64,000 bases of DNA from Cliona cf. orientalis (Eukaryota; Porifera; Demospongiae; Clionaida; Clionaidae), in contig OZ005689.1 of NCBI GenBank assembly GCA_963930775.1, forward strand, positions 34,581,235 to 34,645,234, read 5' to 3'. Positions within the stretch are counted from its first letter, which is position 1, and each line of letters opens with the position of its first letter. The position numbers and the translations under genes are program-made. This document shows, piece by piece, positions 45,154-56,777 of the stretch. The notes beneath the pieces are model-generated. The model did not search any database and had not been told where the DNA came from. It saw only the letters and a list, made by a program, of their open reading frames with translations.

Positions 45154-45444
45154 GTGGACAGTGTGCATGCTGTGGCTATGGACTACTTTTCAGGTAGCAA
45201 TTCTGACCAGGAGGAGGAACAGCACGTTTTTGGAGTCGTCAATGGTGTTTTTGTGAGAAAGTATCCAATAACAGTGAATACCTATCCTGACCTGCATGAT
45301 TTTGTGGAGAGACTGGTTGAGCTGCTTGAGCGGATCTATGAGCTTGCCTTCAGAAGGGGAACAGAGGTGGAGCGTCCAGGAATACTTGATAGCAAGGGAA
45401 AACCGTATGATGCTGGTCCTGATACCACCACTGAAGCCCCTTGA
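45154..45444 (+). CDS. Unknown 96-codon open frame in the 5' part of PB1
   Basis: The open frame begins MDSVHAVAMDYFSGSNSD and includes HVFGVVNGVFVRKYPI and DLHDFVERLVELLERIYEL, an amphipathic stretch. It ends TTTEAP. No domain is recognised. It lies between the left end and the first transposase exon, on the same strand. It may be an extra PB1 product, an upstream exon or chance. Confidence 0.35.
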   Translation: MDSVHAVAMDYFSGSNSDQEEEQHVFGVVNGVFVRKYPITVNTYPDLHDFVERLVELLERIYELAFRRGTEVERPGILDSKGKPYDAGPDTTTEAP

Positions 45445-45773
45445 CTGATTGAACTGGAAATTTCAAGCAACTAATATCACTATCATGACAGACTTCTGAG
45501 TGAAAGAATTGACTTGTGTACTGAATTTATGCTATCACTTGGTAATTTCATGCCTACTATTATGGCAAGCAGATGTGTTGATGAAATCAATATCTTTGTA
45601 TAATTCACAAATGATCATTTTTCCCGGTAAACATCATAATAATATCATTTATGGGACTTAGCTAGATACCAGTGGGTGTGGTTTTCCTCAGGTAAAAGAA
45701 CCACCCATATCCAAAGATCATGTGAATTGCATGTGATCTCTTTGGGCATGTGACCTTGCAGTGGTGAGAGCTA

Positions 45774-47094
45774 TGGCTACTTGTGCTCGTGTAAGCTCAG
45801 ATAGTGACTTAGAAGAATTCTCGGGTGGCACATTGCCCAGCCAAAGGCATTTTGATGTGCATGCAGTGAAAAGAGCACTAGATGTAAGTGATAGTGATGA
45901 TGAGGGTGATGCTTCAACCCCTGACAGTGCGGAGCCAATGCTGAGTCCCAGTGGATCTATCAGTGATACAGAGTCAGAAACGGTAATTTGGTTTTTCAAT
46001 TGTTTGCATCATAATTATATGTGACCGGATCTGAGAAAACCCGGCATATTGTCAAAACGCGCATATGGCGCAATGCGCGTTTTTAGTATCAACTGTCAAA
46101 AAATATCAAAGTCCAGTTTTTGTCATATTTATGTCAAAGAACCCTTCTACTAACTGTTGCCACCGCCTACGGAGGGTAAATGTAAGTTATCAAGGCGAAA
46201 TAAGCCTTCATTTTGACCTACCTAGTTAGTACGGCTGCCGTACACGGAGCCCGTTGCTATGGGCGGTAATTAGAATTCTCTACCTAGATACAGCTAGATT
46301 CATCGAACTACTGTATGTTCGCTCACCTTTTTAGCTTCTTGGGCATCTAAGAACAATCGGTTGTCGTTGTCAACAACGAAATTCAACTCTTGCTCGATCT
46401 TTACGTTCATTTCGAACGGCTCCGCCCAGGTCCATTTAATTGATTTCCGGGTCACGCGTAGTATGCGGAAACGCCATACGCGTGCATAGCAACGCCTTTG
46501 GACCGTAATTTCTCTATTATTGAGGGTGTGGCGCGATCGCAAACGAAGCGCTCTAGCTCCACAGCCAAGCACGCGATGGGTCTCAGACTTGGAGGCAGGT
46601 TAGCCCAATGATATAGCAATCCAAATATATAGCTAACTAAAATTTCATGGAATGATGAATATGGCGGGTTTTCTCAGATCCGGTCACATATTATGATATA
46701 GTGGCTAGCTCGATTTTTGTTCCTTATTCCAGAATACTTCAGGTAGTGATACACATCACAGATGACAGCGGCTTCGAAATATGGATGAAATTCAGAGTCT
46801 TATATTTGATCCAGCATTGGTGATAGCTCTACTTCATGTAGTGAGGAAGATTCATCATCAGATGATTCTGACTCGGAGTATGATCTTAGTGATCCCGATG
46901 TAGGCATGCATCAGTATTCAAGTGATAGTGAAGATGGATGCTCAGAAATAGACGATTAAGGGACACTATCGTATACTACATCAAAACCAAGTGCTGCACA
47001 CTCTACTAATCTTGAAGATGTGAAAGTGCAGAAACCAGGAGTAACTCAAGTGCAAGGACAAGGGCGAGGGCGTGGACGAGGACAAGGGCGAGGG

Positions 47095-47125
<31 letters not shown>

Positions 47126-48858
47126 ATGGACGAGGACAAGGTGAAAGATATGGTGAAGCGGGGGAGCAAGTAGGATCAACAAGCAGTCGAGGACGAGGAA
47201 AGGGCAGAAAGCAAGCTGCAAGAGCTGCTATTGAGGACAGTGAGTTGTTGGATATCTTTGATCTGAGTTGTGAGGATAAAAATGTTCCACCTTCCTTTCC
47301 TTTTGATCCTCCACGCCCATCTGGTGTCTACATACCAGAAGATGTTGATCCAAACTTCCCAATAGAACTCTTCAACTTGTTTTTTGATGCCGAGATTATT
47401 GACTACATCTGCAATGCTAGTAATGAATATGCCGAATCTGAGAAAGAGAAACGCCCAGCAATGTACCACTACTACAAATCGATGACCAAAAATGACTTCT
47501 ACAAGCTATTGGGGGTAATAATTCATCTGGGGTATCGAAGAATTCCAAGATATCGTCTTGTATGGAGTCCTTCTAGCTTGTGTTTTGATCCATTTCTTAG
47601 TGAGGTGATGAGCCGTAACCATTTTGAAAGTATGATGTCCTTTCTTCATGTTGTTGACGAGGATCAGTTGAAGAAAGAGGGTGATAAGCTAGCAAAGGTT
47701 CGACCACTCATCGACCATATCAACAAGAAATGTCAGCAATTGTATCAATCATACCATACCATACCGTGAAGTGTCCATTGATGAGAGGATGGTGCGTTCA
47801 AACGCTCGTTTCTCATTCAAACAATACATCCGCAACAAGCCAACCAAATGGGGCTTCAAGCTGTGGTGCCTTTGTGATGCACATAATGGCTATACTGTAC
47901 ATTTTTCTGTATATAGAGGATGGACCAGTGAACTTCAGAGTGGAAATGGGCTATCTTATGATGTAGTGATGAATCTCCTGGAAGGCTATTTGGATCAAGG
48001 TTACAGCATTTATGTTGACAATTTCTACACCAGTCCTACTCTTGGATCTCATCTCTTTGATCGTAGTACTCATATCACTGGAACATTAGATCGAACAAGA
48101 GTTGGCGTGCCAGATGAAGTAAAAGATCTATGGGCAAACATGTCACATAGAGCAACCACTCGTGGTTCTGGTGGGTACGTAAGGGTTGGCACTCTCGTGT
48201 ATGCAGTTTGGAAGGATACAAAACGTATCATCGTGATGTCTACTAGTCATCCAGGACATTCAATGAACACTGTGCTGCGCAACTGTAAAGATAGTGATGG
48301 AAAACGTCAGAAGATACCAGTCCCAATTCCTGAGCCAGTTTACCAGTATAATCGATACATGGGTGGAGTGACCAACTCATCAAATACTATAATGTTCTGA
48401 GGCAAACCAAGAAGTACTGGAAAACACTCTTCCTTCACTCGATTGACATTGCAGTTGTCAATGCGTATTTGCTACATCGAGAATTGGTTGAAAAGCCCAT
48501 GAGCCAGTACGAATTTCGAGAGTCACTTGTCAGAAGCCTTACCAACACTTGTACTCGGTCTGCCCGTAGGCAGAGTGATAAAATCAACATTGACCATCGA
48601 ATGGTAAAGATGGAGTCGATGCAAGCATGGGTCTTCTGCAAGATTGCAAATAAAGAAATTCATCGCACTACCAGGCAATGCTTTCAATGTCATGCTCCTC
48701 TCTGCTTCAAAAACCGCACCTGCTTTGAACAATGGCACAACAGGGACTTCAAAGTACAAACAGATACATGGTTGACTCAAGGAATCAAGCAGAAAACAGG
48801 AAGACCAAAAGGAAGTGTGAAACCAAAAGGTAGAGGAAAAAGGAGAAAGAATTGGTGA
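45774..48858 (+). pseudogene. piggyBac transposase of PB1 (broken)
   Basis: The first exon ends at 45981 (SGSISDTESET, donor GTAATT) and is rich in S, D and E. An intron holds a MITE and ends at TTCCAG near 46731. The next exon has an acidic stretch (SDSEYDLSDPDVG), a TAA at 46957-46959 and an RG/GQ repeat (47056-47140). The core then follows: VSIDERMVRSNARF, LWCLCDAHNGYTV and IYVDNFYTSPTLG hold the expected aspartates. RYMGGV is where the last aspartate pair should follow. Two frame changes lie near 47760 (an ATACC triplication) and 48370. The C-terminus has the cysteine-rich domain (CFQCHAPLCFKNRTC). It is a dead copy with nearly all parts present. Confidence 0.85.
46018..46690 (-). mobile_element. 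TGTGACC-family MITE, copy F
   Basis: 673 bp with TA at both edges, inverted relative to copies A-D, inside the first intron of the PB1 transposase. The family exon is fully open here (MNVKIEQELNFVVDNDNR, then LFLDAQEAKK) and is followed by GTGAGC. It has one extra codon relative to copy C. Confidence 0.88.
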
Positions 48859-49300
48859 GCTAGTTCAGGACATGCAGTGGTACCTCAATTCATGCAAAAA
48901 CTTTGGATATACTAACTTCAATTACTTTCACTGATATTTCTACCTGTAGCCATGCTTATATGCATTATGGAAAAAAAATTAGGGTCTATACTTCATCAAA
49001 AGCTGAACTGAAGCAGTTATTTGTTCCCGTTATGTATGTGTAAGAAAAAATTTTTTTATTACAGTGTGGCCAAGTGATAAGGGATATACAATCATTGCTA
49101 TAGCACACTTACAAGTTAAAGTTTATTGCTACTAAATAATACCAACCAAGAGTATCTGCCCAAGTAAATATCAGGCAAAATTTACCCAAAAATAGTGGGA
49201 AATCAAGGGTTAACTACCAAAAAAATTTGAAACAAAAAAGAGCAGCCTCACATACCATCTCAAAGGCTAGTTGTGACTGTGAGTCAGATAAGGCTGTTTC

Positions 49301-49510
49301 ACGTGCCTACTCAAAGGCTAGTTACTGCAGTCAGCCAGATAACAAGATGGCCTCACGTGCCTACTCAAAGGCTTGTTACTGCAGTCAGCCAAATAAGAAG
49401 GCGGCCTCACGTGCCTACTCAAAGGCTAGCTATAGCAGTCAACCAGAAAAAAGGTGGCCTCGCGTGCCTACTCAAATGTTAGCTATAGCAGTTCACCAGA
49501 TAAAAAGAAG
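49301..49510 (+). repeat. 54-bp in-frame tandem repeats (18 aa)
   Basis: Four units begin ACGTGCCTACTCAAAGGCT at 49301, 49355, 49409 and (one base shorter) 49462. They encode SRAYSKASYCSQP-type repeats. Two weaker units lie beyond the MITE at 49870-49970. Confidence 0.85.
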
Positions 49511-49530
49511 GCAGCCCCAAAGGCTACATA

Positions 49531-49852
49531 TACCGATGTTCCCGCTATTAAGTGCATGCGCTTATCAATGGATCGCTTCCACAATCATTTGTGTTGCTGC
49601 ATTCTGCCCAGCTCGAAATTGCGCTCATACTGAGCTCGAATAACCCAAGAATCGATAGTAGCCATCGTGATTTCAAGTAACTAGAAACGGCTGGAATCTT
49701 GGGCTAGCAAGAAAGCATACAGATATCGAGGTCAAGGGTCACATACGCGCTTATACTCAAAATGCACCTAATAACAAGTACTTAGGTCAGGAAAATGGCA
49801 TGTGCTTAATAATGAATATTCACTTATAAGCTAGATGCGAGAAAACACGGTA
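49531..49852. mobile_element. pogo-like MITE with TACCG ends
   Basis: 322 bp with TA at both edges, left end TACCGATGTTCCCGCT and right end inverted TACCGTGTTTTCTCGC. The subterminal TAAGTGC/GCACTTA words resemble those of the pogo element. It splits the 18-residue repeat array. Confidence 0.65.
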
Positions 49853-52800
49853 GTAGTATGCCAGAAAAAAGGTTGCCTCACGCGCTTACTCAAAGGCTAT
49901 TTATTTATAGCAGTTGACCAGAGAAAAAGAAGGTAGCTTCACGTACCTACTCGAAGGCACACTATAGCATTGAGCCACAGAAAAAAAAAAAATCTTCTAC
50001 ACGTGCACAATACTCTCCAAAAGAGGGAGCCTATGTGCATTCAAAAGCAATATTATGCACTACTGTGCTTTGCAGGTCAGTTGTCTAGGAAATTGGGGAA
50101 TGGCACCTGGACAACTGACTTGCAAAGCACATTATCTGAACCCAAGTCTGTTGCAGAGGATTCTTATATCAAGGACTTGAAAAACAGCCAGCTAGGCAAT
50201 CCTGAAGAAAAGTCAAAATTGATTGAGTCATTTAAGAAACAACAGAGACTGTAGTGAAAAGAGTGACTGGCAAAGCTGTTTGTAGTGTAGCAGTTAAGAG
50301 GCTGGTAACTAAAGCTTTACAGGTAAATAAAGAGCCATGCAGGGTCACTACTCAAGTCAGAACAGTTCAAAGCATGCAATCAAAGGAGCTGAAGATTTCG
50401 GAGAGGGTTGTCATAGTTTCAACTGAACCCTACTTTTATGATTCAGTTTACGAGCCTGTAAAGAGAGACTATGCCTTACCAATAGACCAATGTGAAAAGT
50501 GTGTGTTGGCCAGTGAAATCACTGATGATGATAAGACCAATAAACGCAGTAGCAAACCCTAGCCTAAGAAGCGGGCATGCACTATTGAATGCAAAAAACT
50601 CAGTGGTGATGAGTGCAAAGAAAGTCGTTTGACCAGCCCAGCCCGCCCGTACAGGAGGTGCGGCAAGCCTTAGACGTTTATGATGGTGACTGTCCCAATC
50701 TGCACTTCACAAAACGTGTACATACGGTTGTTCACCATGAAATTGATCCCTCAATTAGCTCTGACGATTGGGAGTGTCACAATGTATATGAGAAAGAGAT
50801 CGGTGTTGACCGTCAAGGTCATCCCCTGGTTTATTCCAATGATGGGGGGTGTCGCAGTAAACTACGTATACTCAGAGATGCTGCAACACATTACCCATTG
50901 TTGACTAAACTACTACCCTAATGGATATCACCGACTTGAATGATTTTGAAGCCATGCTTAGCAATGAGGTCGAATCCATGTACGAGCAGTGCGCAGATTC
51001 CGCTGACTCTGACCTAGTACAGCCTGGTATAGAAATGAAGCTGCTGACTAAGCACGCTCAATTAAACTAGAGAAAGAAAGCGAAGATGACCCTGAGCATG
51101 TGTGCTGTAGCTGTGAGTGCCTGTATCAGAGAAAGTGTGACACGAGTCAACTCTCTGATAATCTTAGTGAGGACATGTGGCCTACATTGAAGCAGTACAT
51201 ACTAGAGCTAAACCCTGCTGCTGATGACCAAACACTGTCACCGTACATGTGCAACTATTACAAGTCTAGCACTAGCATCAGGAAAAATAAATTCGCTCCA
51301 CGTTGTGTCCTCAATGCGCTAGAAACAGTCCCCATTCCACCTTAACTGTCGAAGCTAGTAGCCAGCTAATTCAGTGTGCTAAATGCTACCAGACTTTGAT
51401 CAGACTCGGTACATACCCTGCTAAGGTACCGGTCTACAATTCACTCAAAGCATGCAAGGGAACAATGTTCTTCCTTCCATTGCCATTGAATAAGACACTT
51501 GAAACTCTGGATCAGGTCAAGAGCCGCAGCAATGGGACATCGTCTTTGCCTGACCCAGAGTTGTACATCATAGTCAACGGAAAACCAACCACCTCTAAGG
51601 TTGTGTGGCGTACCCTGGTCAATGTAGACAGCGTTGGACAGCCCGTACAGAAGCTTAGGGAGATCAACTGGCTGTATAGTGAAATGAAAGATGACTCTAT
51701 TGACAATGTTTCGCGCTAGATGAGCATGACATATCTGGCTTTCAGGCATTCACGATCAAAAATCTTGACAAGCTATCGTCTGAAACTGATGTTGAACAGT
51801 ACTAACTGTTGAGTGTCATAGAAGATCCCATTGACAATTGACAGCAGCATCTCGATGTAATGTGCTTTCCCAAGTTGTATCCCACTGGAAAATTTGGTAA
51901 ATACTATCCATGATGTGAAAATCTCCCATAGTGAGTTTGACAAATCGATGTTGCTCAATAAAGATTCCCGCTTAAGAACAGTATGTTTTACTTACTGTGG
52001 CAAAAAGAAATGCGAGAGCTTTCTGCCTGTGTGTACAATATGCTGAAACGTTCTAGAAGCCAGCCTATGACTGGGTACACTCTTAGGAAACGTACAGGCC
52101 AACAATGAGCAACTTGAAGGGAATCTGTGCACAATGCTTCAGTCTACGCGGCACAAAACAGTACTGGTTTGTAGGGAGTGAACTGAGGTGTATGATACGC
52201 GAGTGGGGTTCATCCACACTGTTTCTCACATTTAGTTGTGCTGAGTACGAGTCCCCTGACATTGAAAACAACCTCAGAACGGTAAAGGATGTTCCCCTAG
52301 CTATAACGTAGGGAAGCTTTGCACAGAGGACCCAATATCAGTATCACCCAAGTTTAGTCAAAAATTCCACTCTTTCTTTCAAAGGATAGTGAAGAAAGGA
52401 GAGGTGCTTGGTACGGTAGACCACTTTTACTGGAAAAAGGAATACCAAGCGCATGGTGACCCACACTATTATGCCCTATTGTGGATCAAAGATGCACCAG
52501 CGATAGGTCAAAATGACCCCGACGAGGTGCTAGGATGGATTCAGGAGAGGATAACCTGTCATGTTCCTAATACTCAACGCGTACTAAGGCATGGGATGCA
52601 ATTTTCACGTAACTCTGCACGCGTTCGGGTCATGTGACATATATGTGCCATGCCCCTTGTACAATATACTTACAATATGTGGTAGGATATGAGAAAAGGG
52701 ACCTTATCGCGCAGAATATTATTTTTCAATAGGCGCCCGAATAGTCGCGTAGGTCATGCATATGATTAACTATTTTTATTACATCATAGTTAACTACGAT

Positions 52801-53000
52801 CCTTTACCTACCTTCTGGCTGAATCTGAGCCCCGGGGACCATCGTGTTCGCCTCGAGCGAGGCGTTTGAAGACGGCCGCTACCTTTCTTATCAACGCGTG
52901 CACGGACTTCACCCGGAAATGTAACACGGATAGTATCGCGGCGCATATACGGAGGGGCGGGAATTCCCCGTACCATACCTCATGCAATTATTACGTAGCT

Positions 53001-55414
53001 ATGAATATTACTATGGCAACGTTTGCTCTCGATCTCCCTCGAGCAACGATGGCTACAGCTGCTGCATCAGAGGCTGCACGAGCAGTGAATTCTTTGCTCA
53101 GGCTGAGCAGCAACGACCAAGACGCACTGCTGGAAGTCCTTGAGGACTACTTCACCTCTCCAGAAGACACACAAGACCAAGAGAACTTGGATGATCTGGA
53201 TGACTCTGACGGAACCTTGGAGGATAGCCATAGAGTAGCATTAGAAGGTATTGCATTACTATTAAAACATTATAAGTATCAAAAAGTACTGCATCATTTT
53301 GGAAATGATTCATTATTAAACATGAAAAGTAATAGCATTATTATTTAACATTAGAATCATACAATACTGCTTAACTTAAGATACAATACACAATAAATTA
53401 CATGCACAGAACCTGCTAAGCTAAGTGAGGATGGCTGCGGATATCATGAGCTTGATGGTGAGGATGAAGGTGGACTGGTCAATACCGAGGATCGTGTAAA
53501 TGAGGTACTAGGTGGCCTACATACCATCGCTGACGAGATTATCATCCCTACTGATCAAGATCTCGTCTCCGCCTTCATGGCCAGTGGTTGTGGATGCATC
53601 AAGCAGTGTAGCAAGCAGTTCTCCATGGAGTATATGACATCAGTGAGGGAGTCATATGCTGAGCTGACGAATACTGAGCTTGATATGGCCATACTTGGTC
53701 AGTTGATGGCCTCCACAAACACCAGCACCTCGGTATCCACAGTAGCACGACATCAAGAGGCTGAGCGACAGAGGGCTTACACTTACTTCTTACACCAAGG
53801 CAAGACACTTCAATGTTCCGGTTTCTCCATGGCATTGGCATTAAGAGGTTTAAAAACCTCTTGAAGAACTTAAAGGAGAACGGGCTAAGTCCTAGGGTGC
53901 ATGGAAACACCAATAGGAAGCCTAAGCATACACTGTCGTATGCCTTCACCGAGTATGTGATACGATTCCTGCTCACATACGCTGAACAGCACGCACTGCT
54001 CCTTCCAGGTAGAATTGCAGGGTATAGTCGCTCTGACATACAGTTACTACCATCTAGTATTTCAAAGCGGTCTGTTTGACGGGTGTATCATGAAGCTGCC
54101 GAAGCCATTGATACTGTCCATGCTGTACCATACACCACCTTTTGCTTGCTGTGGAGAACCCTCGTCCCATCTATCGTTGTCATGAAGCCACGTTCTGACC
54201 TTTGTTGGCAGTGCCAGCAGAACAGCACAGCAATCATGCGCAGTGCTAATGGTTCAGAGAGCGAGAAGACGTCCATTGTCAGTGAGGCTCTTGAACATCT
54301 ACGCGTTGTGAAAATGGAGAGGACGTACTACAAGTCCACATGTGATGAATGCAAGAGCAGTGTTCAACACTATTTAACCACTGACGGCGAGTTCACTCCT
54401 CCCCAGCTCAGCTCAAACACGCCACACAATTCGAACACCATCAAAGTACACTATTCGTTCGATTATGCACAGCAGGTGCATTATCCATCTGATCCTCTAC
54501 AGCCGGGTCCCATTTACTTTCTCACTCCGCGAAAGTGTACAGTGTTTGGAGTTAACTGTGAGGCTCTTCCGCGGCAAGTTAACTTCCTCACGGATGAAGC
54601 TGGTGACTGCGGTAAAGGCGCAAATGCTGTGATTAGCAGAATCCACTTCTTTTTCCAGCACCACGGCCTTGGAGAGACAGATGTTTTCTTGCACGCGAAC
54701 AACTGTACAGGACAGAATAAGAACAACGCTATGGTTCAGTATCTTGTCTGGCGTACATTAACCAAGAGACACACACACATCACACTCTCATTTCTCCCAG
54801 TAGGTCACACAAAGTTCTCACCTGACTGGTGCTTCGGTCTCTTCAAGCGCCTGTACAGGAGGACGAGGGTGGGAAGCTTACAGGCAATTGCTCAGGTGGC
54901 CAACAACTCCGCGGATTGTAACTTTTCCCAGCTTGTGTCACGCGAAGACGGTGGTACTATAGTTCCAACATTCAACCGGACCGATTTTTTCGCCACAAAG
55001 ATGAAGAAGATACCTGGAATTAAAAAACTCTATCACTTCCGGTTTGATTCTTCATCTCCAGGGAAGGTGTTCGTGAAGGAGCGGTGTGATACTCCAGAAA
55101 CGGAGCTCGAGTTGCTCAAAGAGCCATGGGAGCCAGATGTTGACGAGCTGCCGACAATAGTTCCACCCCACGGACTAAGTGCTGAGCGGCAATGGTACTT
55201 GTATGAGCAAGTATGTCCCTTTTGCCCTGAAGACGATAAGGATTCCACGTGTCCGTTGCCATCAGTTCCGAGGCCGGGTGGAAGCAGGCGGGGCACACCA
55301 TTTCCTGAGGACAGCGGAGGAGGAGCAGCAGACCCACCAGCACCAAAGCGTCCAAGACTATGCGGACACTGTCATCTACCTGGGCATGATAAAAGAACAT
55401 GCCCAAACAAGTAA
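53001..55414 (+). pseudogene. DUF7869-type transposase, two disruptions
   Basis: Exon 1 is about 53001-53247 (MATFALDLPRATMATAA, acidic end) and exon 2 is 53410-55414. Blocks are SAFMASGCGCIKQCSKQFS, FLHGIGIKRFKNLL, YSRSDIQLLPSSISKRSV, FCLLWRTLVPSIVVMKPRSD with LCWQCQQ, VNFLTDEAGDCGKGANAV, DVFLHANNCTGQNKNNAM and LPVGHTKFSPDWCFGLFK. A zinc knuckle closes the protein (CGHCHLPGHDKRTCP). The frame changes near 53815 and a TGA at 54077-54079 follows KRSV. I recall relatives with HADNC where this copy has HANNC, so a probable catalytic aspartate is lost. The superfamily is not certain; the DUF name is from memory. Confidence 0.7.
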
Positions 55415-56151
55415 CCTACATGATATCCCAGCCATCCAAGAACACCTCTCCCGACCCCCCCCCCCCCCCCCCCCCAAATCTCTCTCTCGCTCTCTCTATC
55501 TTCCATTAACTCTCCCATTAATTTTATATTATTTCATATGAAAATTCAGTAGGTTTATCTTCTACTACCAATCCAAACCTAAGGGGAAAACCATCTCACT
55601 GCCTGCTCAGGCAAACCTAATTCAAGCAAAAGGCAAAGCCACATAGGTGCCTAGCCTTGAGAACTAGGGGTGGTAGGTTGAAAAGCTCTTTTGTTCCATG
55701 GAAACTCTCCCTACCCACCTAAGTGGCTCATGGACACGGGCAGCATGCATATATGACCATAATTACACATTCAGGGAAATTAACAGAATCTCCAGTCAGT
55801 ATTGTTACTAGCTACTACATAATTTTGTAGGGGTTAACTCACGAATCCCGGGTGTTCATGCAGGAGCTGGAGTAGTCTACTTCTTTAGGCTCTGGAACTT
55901 TTTGTATTAGTTGTTGTAACCAATGGCCCTAGTTATATACGTTTAGGTTGCTATCAGTATGGTAATTAGTGTTATGATGTAACTAATTTGATGTCAGACT
56001 ATTGGCGCCCCTTAAACTTATGTACATCAACATGCAGCTACTGCTATGTACCCACTGTATACTATCAGTTTCCAACCAATGGTACACTAGGTTGCTTTAG
56101 CAACCTATCTCTACATGTCAACTAAAATCTACAGTATGTACTTACCGTTTT

Positions 56152-56344
56152 CTTGGTGTATTTCTAAATAGAGCCGGGCCCGTGCATGAAAATTATTTAT
56201 GTGTACTTGTCTGACATGATAGGCACGCAGAGAGCTGCAGCTTGCTCGATTGTTCGTGATTCTTGGACCATCAGTAACTGTCTCCAGACCCCTGCAGCAG
56301 TGTTGACCTCTCTCCCGATCATACAGGTCCACGAATTCTGAAGA
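56152..56344 (-). other. Possible minus-strand exon in the DUF7869-type element
   Basis: A stretch open in one frame (DLYDRERGQHCCRGLETV, SSLRAYHVRQVHINN) is bordered by an AG acceptor at its 5' side and a GTAAG donor at its 3' side. A further donor (AAAGAG, GTAAG) lies near 56445. It may belong to a second gene running leftward from the right end. No domain is recognised and no downstream exon was found. Confidence 0.3.
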
Positions 56345-56777
56345 GCACAGTTAACCGATAGCTACAGCCTCTCCTCATAAATTTAAGCTACTGTTGTTAC
56401 CCTGCTTAATATCTACAATTAGCTTAAACAATGAAAAAACTTACCTCTTTCTTTTTATTGTCCGTTTCGCTTATCAACAGTAGCTTGTTTAACAAAAACC
56501 ACACCTTGTTTACGCGTGCACGTGTGCGTATTGCGGATGCGAGGATATACGGAGTTCAATGAAACCACCCGGAAGTTAACGTTTGCACGTCGTTTTCTCA
56601 ATAATCGCGTTCCACGTGCTGCGCAAGTTCGAAGACGCATATCTCTGGAACAGAAGCACTTAGCGACGCGAAACAAACGCCAATATGAAGTGCAGGAAAC
56701 GTATATTTTTGTGGGGCAGTAAACGCAAAAATTAATTCTTGCGCGATAAGGTCCCTTTTCTCATATCCTACCACATA

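Larger units (their letters stand above)
44778..49213 (+). mobile_element. piggyBac element PB1
   Basis: A 4.4-kb element with TTAA at both edges and inverted ends TTAACCCTTGATTTCCCAC. The CCC start next to TTAA is the standard piggyBac layout, and the transposase inside is piggyBac. It contains an inserted TGTGACC MITE (46018-46690). The ends differ from those of PB2, so it is a separate family. Confidence 0.9.
49227..52637 (+). pseudogene. Helitron Rep/helicase-like protein, N-terminal part (broken)
   Basis: Order along the strand: 18-residue repeats (SRAYSKASYCSQP, 49300-49510 and again 49870-49970), a linker, then CCSCECLYQRKC (51.1 kb), RCVLNALETVPIPP and KACKGTMFFLPLPLNKTLET with ELYIIVNGKPT (51.3-51.6 kb). 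The Helitron-like N domain follows, with RGTKQYWFVGSE and TFSCAEYESPDI, and VDHFYWKKEYQAHGDPHYYA at 52.42-52.48 kb. Relatives I recall read PHYHALLW, so the second His of the HUH motif appears as Y. Many frame changes and stops are present. Helicase and 3' end are missing. A 322-bp MITE interrupts the repeats. Confidence 0.7.
52676..56777 (+). mobile_element. TIR element with DUF7869-type transposase
   Basis: A 4.1-kb element with TA at both edges and a near-perfect inverted repeat of about 36 bp starting TGTGGTAGGATATGAG. A spliced plus-strand gene fills the left two thirds. The right third has possible minus-strand exons. A poly-C run (55454-55474) and a CT-rich tract follow the gene. Confidence 0.85.

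Noticed and set aside
54497-55406. Minus-strand frames opposite the DUF7869-type transposase
   Set aside because: Shadows of a GC-balanced coding exon with clear conserved motifs on the plus strand.
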